From positions 18,032,146 to 18,096,145 of the forward strand of contig CM075773.1 in the NCBI GenBank assembly GCA_037974665.1: a stretch of DNA of 64,000 nucleotides, written 5' to 3'. The DNA is from Ehretia macrophylla (Eukaryota; Streptophyta; Magnoliopsida; Boraginales; Ehretiaceae). Below are positions 34,181 through 45,703 of this stretch, one piece after another (within the stretch, counting starts at the first letter, position 1; every line of letters begins with the position of its first letter). Made by a program: the position numbers and the translations under genes. A model generated the notes under the pieces. It made no database searches and was not told the origin of the DNA. It saw only the letters and a list, made by a program, of their open reading frames with translations.

Positions 34181-34207
34181 GGCCCATTCAAAAGGCCCAA
34201 TGGGCTT
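34181..34207 (-). promoter_or_regulatory. Site II motif cluster upstream of 5S gene (example, copy 52)
   Basis: On the plus strand the cluster reads GGCCCATT, then AGGCCCAATGGGCTT. That gives three TGGGCC/TGGGCT-type motifs on both strands at -62 to -88. Two elements, GCCCATT and AATGGGC, can pair as a 7-bp stem. Site II motifs bind TCP factors in plant Pol II promoters of ribosomal and growth genes; a role at 5S genes is inference. Confidence 0.6.
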
Positions 34208-34441
34208 AACGACAACCCATCCACTTCAACAACGCAGCATCCTCGCAAGACGTGATATCGACGCATTGTAGGGTCCTCTAATGTGCCGCGAGTAAGGTTG
34301 TCGTCCTTTTAACAGCTCACGACATACGATCCGGGATGGAAAAATAGAGCAAAAGAAGAAAAGTGGCCCGAAACTGATGAAAACGTACGATTTTGAGCTC
34401 CAAAAAGGGCAGAGCGAGCTAGCTGGATGCCTCCGTCGTAG

Positions 34442-34456
34442 AGCTCTCAGAGAGCT
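34442..34456. repeat. 15-nt interrupted palindrome in spacer (example)
   Basis: AGCTCTC, one central base, then GAGAGCT. The arms are perfectly complementary and conserved in most spacers. The centre is A in most units and G in many units at 13-19 kb. Confidence 0.7.
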
Positions 34457-34676
34457 TTCCAACGGTATGCTGTGTGCCTCGTAACTCCTTACAGATCAAA
34501 AGTTATGGGCACCGGAGCGACGGAGACCTATTCACAAGCCCTACGCCCTCGGTTTGCGGGCCAACCTCCCCATGAAGATAAGTTGTCTTGCCCAAGGTGC
34601 CGTGGGATTCGATAATAGAAATGTGGTGGGTAAAGTATCTTGGCAACCCTAACCGGAGCAAAAAAAATTGAAAAGG

Positions 34677-34795
34677 GGGGTGCAACACGAGGACTTCCCA
34701 GGGGGTCACCCATCCTAGTACTACTCTCGCCCAAGCACGCTTAACTTCGGAGTTCTGATGGGATCCGGTGCATTAGTGCTGGTATGATCGCACCC
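34677..34795 (-). rRNA. 5S rRNA: 5S rRNA gene, copy 53
   Basis: 119 nt, identical to the window consensus. The TATA-like element upstream reads CATAAATG, as for copy 62. Short spacer upstream. Confidence 0.98.
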
Positions 34796-35316
34796 GTCAT
34801 GTTGAGGGCACAATTCATTTATGTGTTAACAGTTCACAGTCCCAGCCTAGAGATATGGCCCATTCAAAAGGCCCAATGGGCTTAACGACAACCCATCCGC
34901 TTCAACAACGCAGCATCCTCGCAAGACGTGGTATCGACGCATTGTAGGGTCCTCTAATGTTCCGCCAGTAAGGTTGTCGTCCTTTTAACAGCTCACGACG
35001 TACGATCCGGGACGGAAAAACAGAGCAAAAGAAGAAAAGTGGCCCGAAACTGATGAAAACGTTCGATTTTGAGCTCCGAAAAGGGCACAACAAGCTGGCT
35101 AGCTGCCCCCGTCGTAGAGCACTCAGAGAGCTTTTCAACAGTATGCTGTGCGCCTCGTAACTCCTTACGGATCAAAAGTTATGGGCACCGGTTTGCGGGC
35201 TTAGCCTCCACGTGAAGAGAAGTTGTCTTGCCCAAGGTGCCGTGGGATTCGATAATAGAAATGTGGTGGGTAAAGTATCTTGGCAACCCTAACCGGAGCA
35301 AAAAAAATTGAAAAGG

Positions 35317-35435
35317 GGGGTGCAACACGAGGACTTCCCAGGGGGTCACCCATCCTAGTACTACTCTCGCCCAAGCACGCTTAACTTCGGAGTTCTGATG
35401 GGATCCGGTGCATTAGTGCAGGTATGATCGCACCC
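35317..35435 (-). rRNA. 5S rRNA: 5S rRNA gene, copy 54
   Basis: 119 nt with only A16U, shared with copy 63 in the same register of the higher-order repeat. Short spacer upstream. Confidence 0.97.
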
Positions 35436-35956
35436 GTTATGTTGAGGGCACAATTCCTTTATGTGTTAACGGTTCACAGTCCCAGCCTAGAGATATGGCC
35501 CATTCAAAAGGCCCAATGGGCTTAACGACAACCCATCCGCTTCAACAACGCAGCATCCTCGCAAGACGGGATATCGACGCATTGTAGGGTCCTCTAATGT
35601 GCCGCGAGTAGGGTTGTCGTCCTTTTAATAGCTCACGACGTACGATCCGGGACGGAAAAACAGAGCAAAAGAAGAAAAGTGGCCCGAAATTGATGAAAAC
35701 GTTCGATTTTGAGCTCCGAAAAGGACATAGTGAGCTAGCTAGCAGCCCCTGTCGTAGAGCTCTCAGAGAGCTTTCCAACGGTATGCTGTGCGCCTCGTAA
35801 CTCCTTACGGATCAAAATTTATGGGCACCGGTTTGCGGGCCCAGCCTCCACGTGAAGAGAAGTTGTCTTGCCCAAGGTGCCGTGGGATTCGATAATAGAA
35901 ATGTGGTGGGTAAAGTATCTTGGCAACCCTAACCGGAGCAAAAAAAATTGAAAAGG

Positions 35957-36075
35957 GGGGTGCAACACGAGGACTTCCCAGGGGGTCACCCATCCTAGTA
36001 CTACTCTCGCCCAAGCACGCTTAACTTCGGAGTTCTGATGGGATCCGGTGCATTAGTGCTGGTATGATCGCACCC
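35957..36075 (-). rRNA. 5S rRNA: 5S rRNA gene, copy 55
   Basis: 119 nt, identical to the window consensus. Long spacer upstream with one variant inside the TATA-like region (AAAGAAATTG). Confidence 0.98.
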
Positions 36076-36633
36076 GTCATGTTGAGGGCACAATTTCTTT
36101 ATGTGTTAACAGTTCACAGTCCCAGCCTAGAGATATGGCCCATTCAGTAGGCCAAATGGGCTTAAAGACAACCCATCCGCTTCAACAACGCAGCATCCTC
36201 GCAAGACTTGATATCGACGCATTGTAGGGTCCTCTAATGTGCCGCGAGTAAGGTTGTCGTCCTTTTAACAGCTCACGACGTACGATCCGGGACGGAAAAA
36301 CAAAGCAAAAGTAGAAAAGTGGCCCGAAACTGATGAAAACGTTCGATTTTGAGCTCCGAAAAGGGCAAAGCAAGCTATCTCGCTGCCCCCGTCGTAGAGC
36401 TCTTAGAGAGCTTTCCAACGGTATGCTGTGCGCCTCGTAACTCCTTACGGATCAAAAGTTATGGGCACCGTAGCTACGGAGACCTGGTCACAAGCCCTAC
36501 GCCCTCGGTTTGCGGGCCCTGCCTCCACGTGAAGAGAAGTTGTCTTGCCCAAGGTGCCGTGGGATTCGATAATAGAAATGTGGTGGGTAAAGTATCTTGG
36601 CAACCCTAATCGGTGCAAAAAAAATTGAAAAGG

Positions 36634-36752
36634 GGGGGGCAACACGAGGACTTCCCGGGGGGTCACCCATCCTAGTACTTTTCTCGTCCAAGCACGCTTA
36701 ACTTCGGAGTTCTGATGGGATCCGGTGCATTAGTGCAGGTATGATCGCACCC
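36634..36752 (-). rRNA. 5S rRNA: 5S rRNA gene, copy 56
   Basis: 119 nt with A115C, U96C, U73A, G72A, G66A and A16U. Changes in the C box and intermediate element suggest reduced function. Short spacer upstream. Confidence 0.94.
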
Positions 36753-37273
36753 ATCATGTTGAGGGCACAATTCCTTTATGTGTTAACGGTTCACAGTCCC
36801 AGCCTAGAGATATGGCCCATTCAAAAGGCCCAATGGGATTAACGACAACCCATCCGCTTCAACAACGCAGCATCCTCGCAAGACGTGATCTCGACGCTTT
36901 GTAGGGTCCTCTAATGTGCCGCGAGTAGGGTTGTCGTCCTTTTAACAGCTCACGACGTACGATCCGGGACGGAAAAACTGAGCAAAGGAAGAAAAGTGGC
37001 CCGAAACTGATGAAAACGTTCGATTTTGAGCTCCAAAAAGGGCACAGCGAGCTAGCTAGTTGCCCCCGTCGTAGAGCTCTCAGAGAGCTTTCCAACGGTA
37101 TGCTGTGCGCCTCGTAACTCCTTACGGATCAAAAGTTATGGGCACCGGTTTGCGGGCCCAGCCTCCATGTGAAGAGAAGTTGTCTTGCCCAAGGTGCCGT
37201 GGTATTCGATAATAGAAATGTGGTGGGTAAAGTATCTTGGTAACCCTAACCGGAGCAAAAAAAATTGAAAAAC

Positions 37274-37392
37274 GGGGTGCAACACGAGGACTTCGCAGGG
37301 GGTCACCCATCCTAGTACTACTCTCGCCCAAGCACGCTTAACTTCGAAGTTCTGATGGGATCCGGTGCGTTAGTGCTGGTATGATCGCACCC
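37274..37392 (-). rRNA. 5S rRNA: 5S rRNA gene, copy 57
   Basis: 119 nt with G98C, C46U and U24C; the last two are shared with copy 66. Short spacer upstream. Confidence 0.96.
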
Positions 37393-37913
37393 GTCATGTT
37401 GGGTGCACAATTGCTTTATGTGTTAACTGTTCACAGTCCCAGCCTAGAGAAATAGCCCATTCAAAAGGCCCAATGGGCTTAACGACAACCCATCCGCTTC
37501 AACAAAGCAGCATCCTTACAAGACGTGATATCGACGCATTGTAGGGTCCTTTAATGTGCCGCGAGTAAGGTTTTCGTCCTTTTAACAGCTCACGACGTAC
37601 GATCCGGGACGGAAAAACAGAGCAAAAGAAGAAAAGTGTCCCGAAACTGTTGAAAACGTTCGATTTTGATATCCGAAAAGGGCACAGCGAGCTAGCTAGC
37701 TGCCCCCGTCGTAGAGCTCTCAGAGAGCTTTCCAACGGAAAGCTGTGCGCCTCGTAACTCCTTACGGATCAAAAGTTATGGGCACCGGTTTGCGGGCCCA
37801 GCCTCCACGTGAAGAGAAGTTGGCTTGCCCAAGGTGCCGTGGGATTCGATAATAGAAATGTGGTGGGTAAAGTATCTTGGCAACCCTAACCGGAGCAAAA
37901 AAAATTGAAAAGG

Positions 37914-38032
37914 GGGGTGCAACACGAGGACTTGCCAGGGGGTCACCCATCCTAGTACTACTCTCGCCCAAGCACGCTTAACTTCGGAGTTCTGATGGGA
38001 TCCGGTGCATTAGTGCTGGTATGATCGCACCC
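37914..38032 (-). rRNA. 5S rRNA: 5S rRNA gene, copy 58
   Basis: 119 nt with only G99C. Short spacer upstream, containing AAAATGCCCAATGGGC. Confidence 0.97.
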
Positions 38033-38553
38033 GTCATGTTGAGGGCACAATTCCTTTATGTGTTAACGGTTCACACTCCCAGCCTAGAGATATGGCCCAT
38101 TCAAAATGCCCAATGGGCTTAACGACAACCCATCCGCTTCAACAACGCAGCATCCTCGCAAGACGTGATATCGACGCATTGTAGGGTCCTCTAATGTGCC
38201 GCGAGTAAGGTTGTTGTCCTTTTAACAGCTCACGACGTACGATCCGGGACGGAAAAACAGAGCAAAAGAAGAAAAGTGGCCCGAAACTGATGAAAAGGTT
38301 CGATTTTGAGCTCCGAAAAGGGCACAGCGAGCTAGCTAGCTGCCCCCGTCGTAGACCTCTCAGAGAGCTTTCCAACGGTATGCTCTGCGCCTCGTAAATC
38401 CTTACGGATCAAAAGTTATGGGCACCGGTTTGCGGGCCCAGCCTCCACGTGAAGAGAAGTTGGCTTGCCCAAGGTGCCGTGGGATTCGATAATAGAAATG
38501 TGGTGGGTAAAGTATCTTGGCAACCCTAACCGGAGCAAAAAAAATTGAAAAGG

Positions 38554-38672
38554 GGGGTGCAACACGAGGACTTGCCAGGGGGTCACCCATCCTAGTACTA
38601 CTCTCGCCCAAGCACGCTTAACTTCGGAGTTCTGATGGGATCCGGTGCATTAGTGCTGGTATGATCGCACCC
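38554..38672 (-). rRNA. 5S rRNA: 5S rRNA gene, copy 59
   Basis: 119 nt with only G99C, as in copies 58 and 68. The upstream flank has several private changes, including in the site II cluster. Short spacer upstream. Confidence 0.97.
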
Positions 38673-39193
38673 GTCATGCTGAGGGCACAATTCATTTATG
38701 TGTTACCGGTTGACAGTCCCAGCCTATAGATATTGCCCATTCAGAAGGCCCAATAAGCTTAACGACGACCCATTCGCGTCAACAACGTAGCATCCTCGCA
38801 AGACGTGATATCGACGCATTGTAGGGTCCTCTAATGTGCCGCGAGTAAGATTGTCGTCCTTTTAACAGCTTACGACGTACGATCCGGGACGGAAAAATAG
38901 AGAAAAACAAGAAAAGTGGCCCGAAACTGATGAAAAGGTTCGATTTTGAGCTCCGAAAAGGGCACAGCAAGCTAGCTAGCTGCCCCCGTCGTAGAGCTCT
39001 CAGAGAGCTTTCCAACGGTATGCTGTGCGCCTCGTAACTCCTTACGGATCAAAAGTTATAGGCACCGGTTTGCGGGCCCAGCCTCCACGTGAAGAGAAGT
39101 TGTCTTGCCCAAGGTGCCGTGGGATTCGATAATAGAAATGTGGTAGGTAAAGTATCTTGGCAACCCTAACCGGAGCAAAAAAAATTGAAAAGG

Positions 39194-39312
39194 GGGGTCC
39201 AACACGAGGACTTCCCAAGGGGTCACCCATCCTAGTACTACTCTCGCCCAAGCACGCTTAACTTCGGAGTTCTGATGGGATCCGGTGCATTAGTGTTGGT
39301 ATGATCGCACCC
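39194..39312 (-). rRNA. 5S rRNA: 5S rRNA gene, copy 60
   Basis: 119 nt with C114G, C95U and G17A, all three shared with copy 69. Last gene of higher-order copy A. Confidence 0.97.
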
Positions 39313-39870
39313 GTCATGTTGAGGGCACAATTCCTTTATGTGTTAACAGTTCACAGTCCCAGCCTAGAGATATGGCCCATTCAAAAGGCCCAATGGGCTT
39401 AACGACAACCCATCCGCTTCAACAACGCAGCATCCTCGCAAGACGTGATATCGACGCATTGTAGGGTCCTCTAATGTGCCGCGAGTAAGGTTGTCGTCCT
39501 TTTAACAGCTCACGACGTACGATCCGGGACGGAAAAACATAGCAAAAGAAGAAAAGTGGCCCGAAACTGATGAAATCGTTCAATTATGAGCTCCGAAAAG
39601 GGCAAAGCGAGCTAACTTGCTGCCCCCGTCGTAGAGCTCTCAGAGAGCTTTCCAACGGTATGCTGTGCGCCTCGTAACTCCTTACGGATCAAAAGTTTTG
39701 GGCACCGGAGCGACGGAGACCTGGTCACAAGCCCTACGCCCTCGGTTTGCTGGCCCAGCCTCCACGTGAAGAGAAGTTGTCTTGCCCAAGGTGCCGTGGG
39801 ATTCGATAATAGAAATGTGGTGGGTAAAGTATCTTGGCAACCCTAACCGGAGCAAAAAAAATTGAAAATG

Positions 39871-39989
39871 GGGATGCAACACGAGGACTTCCCATGGGGT
39901 CACCCATCCTAGTACTACTCTCGCCCAAGCACGCTTAACTTAAGAGTTCTGATGGGATCCGGTACATTAGTGCTGGTATGATCGCACCC
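39871..39989 (-). rRNA. 5S rRNA: 5S rRNA gene, copy 61
   Basis: 119 nt with C116U, C95A, G48U, C47U and C26U. Its partner copy 52 is consensus, so this gene diverged or was converted after the duplication. Confidence 0.95.
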
Positions 39990-40546
39990 GTCATGTTGAG
40001 GGCACAATTCCTTTATGTGTTAACGGTTCACAGTCCCAGCCTAGAGATATGGCCTATTCAAAAGGCCCAATGGGCTTAAGGACAACCCATCCACTTCAAC
40101 AACGCAGCATCCTCGCAAGACGTGATATCGACGCATTGTAGGGTCCTCTAATGTGCCGCGAGTAAGGTTGTCGTCCTTTTAACAGCTCACGACGTACGAT
40201 CCGGGATGGAAAAATAGAGCAAAAGAAGAAAAGTGGCCCGAAACTGATGAAAACGTTAGATTTTGAGCACCAAAAAGGGCAAAGCAAGCTAGCTTGATGC
40301 CCCCGTCGTAGAGCTCTCAGAGAGCTTTCCAACGGTATGCTGTGCGCCTCGTAACTGCTTACGGATCAAAACTTATAGGCACCGGAGCGACGGAGACCTA
40401 GTCACAAGCCCTACGCCCTCGGTTTGGGGGCCAACCTCCCCATGAAGATAAGTTGTCTTGCCCAAGGTGCCGTGGGATTCGATAATAGAAATGTGGTGGG
40501 TAAAGTATCTTGGCAACCCTAACCGGAGCAAAAAAAATTGAAAAGG

Positions 40547-40665
40547 GGGGTGCAACACGAGGACTTCCCAGGGGGTCACCCATCCTAGTACTACTCTCGC
40601 CCAAGCACGCTTAACTTCGGAGTTCTGATGGGATCCGGTGCATTAGTGCTGGTATGATCGCACCC
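40547..40665 (-). rRNA. 5S rRNA: 5S rRNA gene, copy 62
   Basis: 119 nt, identical to the window consensus and to its partner copy 53. Short spacer upstream. Confidence 0.98.
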
Positions 40666-41186
40666 GTCATGTTGAGGGCACAATTCATTTATGTGTTAAC
40701 AGTTCACAGTCCCAGCCTAGAGATATGGCCCATTCAAAAGGCCCAATGGGCTTAACGACAACCCATCCGCTTCAACAACGCAGCATCCTCGCAAGACGTG
40801 GTATCGACGCATTGTAGGGTCCTCTAATGTTCCGCGAGTAAGGTTGTCGTCCTTTTAACAGCTCACGACGTACGATCCGGGACGGAAAAACAGAGCAAAA
40901 GAAGAAAAGTGGCCCGAAACTGATGAAAATGTTCGATTTTGAGCTCCGAAAAGGGCACAACAAGCTAGCTAGCTGCCCCCGTCGTAGAGCACTCAGAGAG
41001 CTTTCCAACGGTATGCTGTGCGCCTCGTAACTCCTTACGGATCAAAAGTTATGGGCACCGGTTTGCGGGCCTAGCCTCCACGTGAAGAGAAGTTGTCTTG
41101 CCCAAGGTGCCGTGGGATTCGATAATAGAAATGTGGTGGGTAAAGTATCTTGGCAACCCTAACCGGAGCAAAAAAAATTGAAAAGG

Positions 41187-41305
41187 GGGGTGCAACACGA
41201 GGACTTCCCAGGGGGTCACCCATCCTAGTACTACTCTCGCCCAAGCACGCTTAACTTCGGAGTTCTGATGGGATCCGGTGCATTAGTGCAGGTATGATCG
41301 CACCC
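41187..41305 (-). rRNA. 5S rRNA: 5S rRNA gene, copy 63
   Basis: 119 nt with only A16U, as in partner copy 54. Short spacer upstream. Confidence 0.97.
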
Positions 41306-41826
41306 GTTATGTTGAGGGCACAATTCCTTTATGTGTTAACGGTTCACAGTCCCAGCCTAGAGATATGGCCCATTTAAAAGGCCCAATGGGCTTAACGACA
41401 ACCCATCCGCTTCAACAACGCAGCATCCTCGCAAGACGTGATATCGACGCATTGTAGGGTCCTCTAATGTGCCGCGAGTAGGGTTGTCGTCCTTTTAATA
41501 GCTCATGACGTACGATCCGGGACGGAAAAACAGAGAAAAGGAAGAAAAGTGGCCCGAAACTGATGAAAACGTTCGATTTTGAGTTCCGAAAAGGGCACAG
41601 TGAGCTAGCTTGCTGCCCCCGTCGTAGAGCTCTCAGAGAGCTTTCCAACGGTATGCTGTGCGCCTCGTAACTCCTTACGGATCAAAATTTATGGGCACCG
41701 GTTTGCGGGCCCAGCCTCCACGTGAAGAGAAGTTGTCTTGCCCAAGGTGCCGTGGGATTCGATAATAGAAATGTGGTGGGTAAAGTATCTTGGCAACCCT
41801 AACCGGAGCAAAAAAAATTGAAAAGG

Positions 41827-41945
41827 GGGGTGCAACACGAGGACTTCCCAGGGGGTCACCCATCCTAGTACTACTCTCGCCCAAGCACGCTTAACTTCGG
41901 AGTTCTGATGGGATCCGGTGCATTAGTGCTGGTATGATCGCACCC
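41827..41945 (-). rRNA. 5S rRNA: 5S rRNA gene, copy 64
   Basis: 119 nt, identical to the window consensus and to partner copy 55. Long spacer upstream. Confidence 0.98.
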
Positions 41946-42504
41946 GTCATGTTGAGGGCACAATTTCTTTATGTGTTAACAGTTCACAGTCCCAGCCTAG
42001 AGATATGGCCCATTCAAAAGGCCCAATGGGCTTAACGACAACCCATCCGCTTCAACAACGCAGCATCCTCGCAAGACGTGGTATCGACGCATTGTAGGGT
42101 CCTCTAATGTTCCGCGAGTAAGGTTGTCGTCCTTTTAACAGCTCACGACGTACGATCCGGGACGGAAAAACAGAGCCAAAGAAGAAAAGTGGCCCGAAAC
42201 TGATGAAAACGTTCGATTTTGAGCTCCGAAAAGGGCAGAGCAAGCTATCTAGCTGCCCCCGTCGTAGAGCTCTCAGAGAGCTTTCCAACGGTATGCTGTG
42301 CGCCTCGTAACTCCTTACGGATCAAAAGTTATGGGCACCGGAGCGACGGAGACCTGGTCACAAGCCCTACGCCCTCGATTTGCGGGCCCAGCCTCCACGT
42401 GAAGAGAAGTTGTCTTGCCCAAGGTGCCGTGGGATTCGATAATAGAAATGTGGTGGGTAAAGTATCTTGGCAACCCTATTCGGAGCAAAAAAAAATTGAA
42501 AAGG

Positions 42505-42623
42505 GGGGTGCAACACGAGGACTTCCAAGGGGGTCACCCATCCTAGTCCTCCTCTCGCCCAAGCACGCTTAACTTCGGAGTTCTGATGGGATCCGGTGCA
42601 TTAGTGCTGGTATGATCGCACCC
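42505..42623 (-). rRNA. 5S rRNA: 5S rRNA gene, copy 65
   Basis: 119 nt with G97U, U76G and U73G. It does not share the variants of partner copy 56. Short spacer upstream. Confidence 0.96.
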
Positions 42624-43144
42624 ATCATGTTGAGGGCACAATTCCTTTATGTGTTAACGGTTCACAGTCCCAGCCTAGAGATATGGCGCATTCAAAAGGC
42701 CCAATGGGCTTAACGACAACCCATCCGCTTCAACAACGCAGAATCCTCGCAAGACGTGATATCGACGCATTGTAGGGTCCTCTAATGTGCCGCGAGTAAG
42801 GTTGTTGTCCTTTTAACAGCTCACGACGTACGATCCGGGACGGAAAAACTGAGCAAAGGAAGAAAAGTGGCCCGAAACTGATGAAAACGTTCGATTTTGA
42901 GCTCCAAAAAGGGCATAGCGAGCTAGCTAGTTGCCCCCGTCGTAGAGCTCTCGGAGAGCTTTCCAACGGTATGCCGTGCGCCTCGTAACTCCTTACGGAT
43001 CAAAAGTTATGGGCACCGGTTTGCGGGCCCAGCCTCCATGTGAAGAGAAGTTGTCTTGCCCAAGGTGCCGTGGTATTCGATAATAGAAATGTGGTGGGTA
43101 AAGTATCTTGGTAACCCTAACCGGAGCAAAAAAAATTGAAAAGG

Positions 43145-43263
43145 GCGGTGCAACACGAGGACTTCCCAGGGGGTCACCCATCCTAGTACTACGCTCGCAC
43201 AAGCACGCTTAACTTCGAAGTTCTGATGGGATCCGGTACGTTAGTGCTGGTATGATCGCACCC
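43145..43263 (-). rRNA. 5S rRNA: 5S rRNA gene, copy 66
   Basis: 119 nt with C118G, A71C, G65U, C46U, C26U and U24C. It shares two changes with copy 57. Hits in the intermediate element and near the A box make it suspect. Confidence 0.94.
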
Positions 43264-43784
43264 GTCATGTTGAGGGCACAATTCCATTATGTGTTAACGG
43301 TTCACAGTCTCAGCCTAGAGATATGGCCCATTCAAAAGGCCCAATGGGCTTAACGACAACCCATCCGCTTCAACAACGCAGCATCCTCGCAAGACGTAAT
43401 ATCGACGCATTGTAGGGTCCTCTAATGTGCCGCGAGTAAGGTTGTCGTCCTTTTAACAGCTCACGACGTACGATCCGGGACGGAAAAGCAGAGCAAAAGA
43501 AGAAAAGTGTCCCGAAACTGTTGAAAACGTTCAATTTTGATATCCGAAAAGGGCACAGCGAGCTAGCTAGCTGCCCCCGTCGTAGAGCTCTCAGAGAGCT
43601 TTCCAACGGAAAGCTGTGCGCCTCGTAACTCCTTACGGATCAAAAGTTATGGGCACCGGTTTGCGGGCCCAGCCTCCACGTGAAGAGAAGTTGGCTTGCC
43701 CAAGGTGCCGTGGGATTCGATAATAGAAATGTGGTGGGTAAAGTATCTTGGCAACCCTAACCTTAGCAAAAAAAATTGAAAAGG

Positions 43785-43903
43785 GGGGTGCAACACGAGG
43801 ACTTCCCAGGGGGTCACCCATCCTAGTACTACTCTCGCCCAAGCACGCTTAACTTCGGAGTTTTGATGGGATCCGGTGCATTAGTGCTGGTATGATCGCA
43901 CCC
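43785..43903 (-). rRNA. 5S rRNA: 5S rRNA gene, copy 67
   Basis: 119 nt with only G41A. Short spacer upstream, with the AAAATGCCC variant of copy 58. Confidence 0.97.
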
Positions 43904-44424
43904 GTCATGTTGAGGGCACAATTCCTTTATGTGTTAACGGTTCACAGTCCCAGCCTAGAGATATGGCCCATTCAAAATGCCCAATGGGCTTAACGACAAC
44001 CCATCCGCTTCAACAACGCAGCATCCTCGCAAGACGTGATATCGACGCATTGTAGGGTCCTCTAATGTGCCGCGAGTAAGGTTGTCGTCCTTTTAACAGC
44101 TCACGACGTACGATCCGGGACGGAAAAACAGAGCAAAAGAAGAAAAGTGGCCCGAAACTGATGAAAAGGTTCGATTTTGAGCTCCGAAAAGGGCACAGCG
44201 AGCTAGCTAGCTGCCCCCGTCGTAGAGCTCTCAGAGAGCTTTCCAACGGTATGCTCTGCGCCTCGTAAATCCTTACGGATCAAAAGTTATGGGCACCGGT
44301 TTGCGGGCCCAGCCTCCACGTGAAGAGAAGTTGGCTTGCCCAAGGTGCCGTGGGATTCGATAATAGAAATGTGGTGGGTAAAGTATCTTGGCAACCCTAA
44401 CCGGAGCAAAAAAAATTGAAAAGG

Positions 44425-44543
44425 GGGGTGCAACACGAGGACTTGCCAGGGGGTCACCCATCCTAGTACTACTCTCGCCCAAGCACGCTTAACTTCGGAG
44501 TTCTGATGGGATCCGGTGCATTAGTGCTGGTATGATCGCACCC
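44425..44543 (-). rRNA. 5S rRNA: 5S rRNA gene, copy 68
   Basis: 119 nt with only G99C, as in partner copy 59. Short spacer upstream. Confidence 0.97.
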
Positions 44544-45064
44544 GTCATGTTGAGGGCACAATTCCTTTATGTGTTAACGGTTCACAGTCCCAGCCTAGAG
44601 ATATGGCCCATTCAAAAGGCCCAATGGGCTTAACGACAACCCATCCGCTTCAACAACGCAGCATCCTCGCAAGACGTGATATCGACGCATTGTAGGGTCC
44701 TCTAATGTGCCGCGAGTAAGGTTGTCGTGCTTTTAACAGCTTACGACGTACGATCCCGGACGGAAAAATAGAGAAAAACAAGAAAAGTGCCCGGAAACTA
44801 ATGAAAACGTTCAATTTTGAGCTCCAAAAAGGGCACAGCAAGCTAGCTGGTTGCCCCCGTCGTAGAGCTCTCAGAGAGCTTTCCAACGGTATGCTGTGCG
44901 CCTCGTAACTCCTTACGGATCAAAAGTTATACGCACCGGTTTGCGGGCCCAGCCTCCACGTGAAGAGAAGTTGTCTTGCCCAAGGTGCCGTGGGATTCGA
45001 TAATAGAAATGTGGTAGGTAAAGTATCTTGGCAACCCTAACCGGAGCAAAAAAAATTGAAAAGG

Positions 45065-45183
45065 GGGGTCCAACACGAGGACATCCCAAGGGGTCACCTA
45101 TCCTAGTACTACTCTCGCCCAAGCACGCTTACCTTCGGAGTTCTGATGGGATCCGGTCCATTAGTGTTGGTATGATCGCACCC
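45065..45183 (-). rRNA. 5S rRNA: 5S rRNA gene, copy 69
   Basis: 119 nt with C114G, C95U and G17A (shared with copy 60) plus A101U, G85A, U52G and C26G. Four private changes after duplication, two of them in promoter boxes. Confidence 0.95.
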
Positions 45184-45703
45184 GTCATGTTGAGGGCACA
45201 ATTCCTTTATGTGTTAACGGTTCACAGTCCCAGCCTAGAGATATGGCCCATTCAAAAGGCCCAATGGGCTTAACGACAACCCATCCGCTTCAACAACGCA
45301 GCATCCTCGCAAGACGTGATATCGACGCAATGTAGGGTCCTCTAATGTGCCGCGAGTAAGGTTGTCGTCCTTTTAACAGCTCACGACGTACGATCCGGGA
45401 CGGAAAAACAGAGCGAAAGAAGAAAAGTGGCCCGAAACTGATGAAAAGGTTCGATTTTGAGCTCTGAAAAGGGCACAGCGAGCTAGCTAGCTGCAACCGT
45501 CGTAGAGCTCTCAAAGAGCTTTCTAACGGTATGTTGTGCGCCTCGTAACTCCTTACGGATCAAAAGTTATGGGCACCGGTTTGCGGGCCCAGCCTCCACG
45601 TGAAGAGAAGTTGTCTTGCCCAAGGTGCTGTGGGATTCGATAATAGAAATGTGGTGGATAAAGTATCCTGGCAGCCCAAACCAGAGCAAAAAAATTGAAA
45701 AAG

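Larger units (their letters stand above)
33443..39312 (-). repeat. Higher-order repeat copy A, nine units
   Basis: This 5870-bp block (copies 52-60) is repeated immediately to its right with the same order of unit lengths: 677, 676, 640, 640, 677, 640, 640, 640, 640. Private spacer variants appear at matching offsets. Examples are a GGCCAACCTCCCCATG stretch, TTTTGATATCCG, AACGGAAAGCTG, GTAAATCC and AGAGAAAAACAAG. Confidence 0.9.
39313..45183 (-). repeat. Higher-order repeat copy B, nine units
   Basis: Copy B (copies 61-69) is 5871 bp and directly abuts copy A. Unit lengths are 677, 676, 640, 640, 678, 640, 640, 640, 640. Gene variants are shared in register: A16U in 54 and 63, G99C in 59 and 68, C46U with U24C in 57 and 66, C114G with C95U and G17A in 60 and 69. 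Copies 61, 65, 66 and 69 carry extra changes, so some divergence or conversion followed the duplication. Confidence 0.9.

Noticed and set aside
34220-34560. Spacer core (TTGGAAAGCTCT...CCATAACTTTTGAT style on the minus strand) vaguely recalls strings seen in plant retroelement ends
   Set aside because: I have only an impression from memory. No terminal repeats, target duplications or coding remnants are visible. A repeat-library search would decide it.
33443-45183. The nine-unit repeat as a pure assembly artefact
   Set aside because: The two blocks differ at many bases, in gene variants and by one base in length, so they are not one sequence placed twice. An artefact is not fully excluded without reads.
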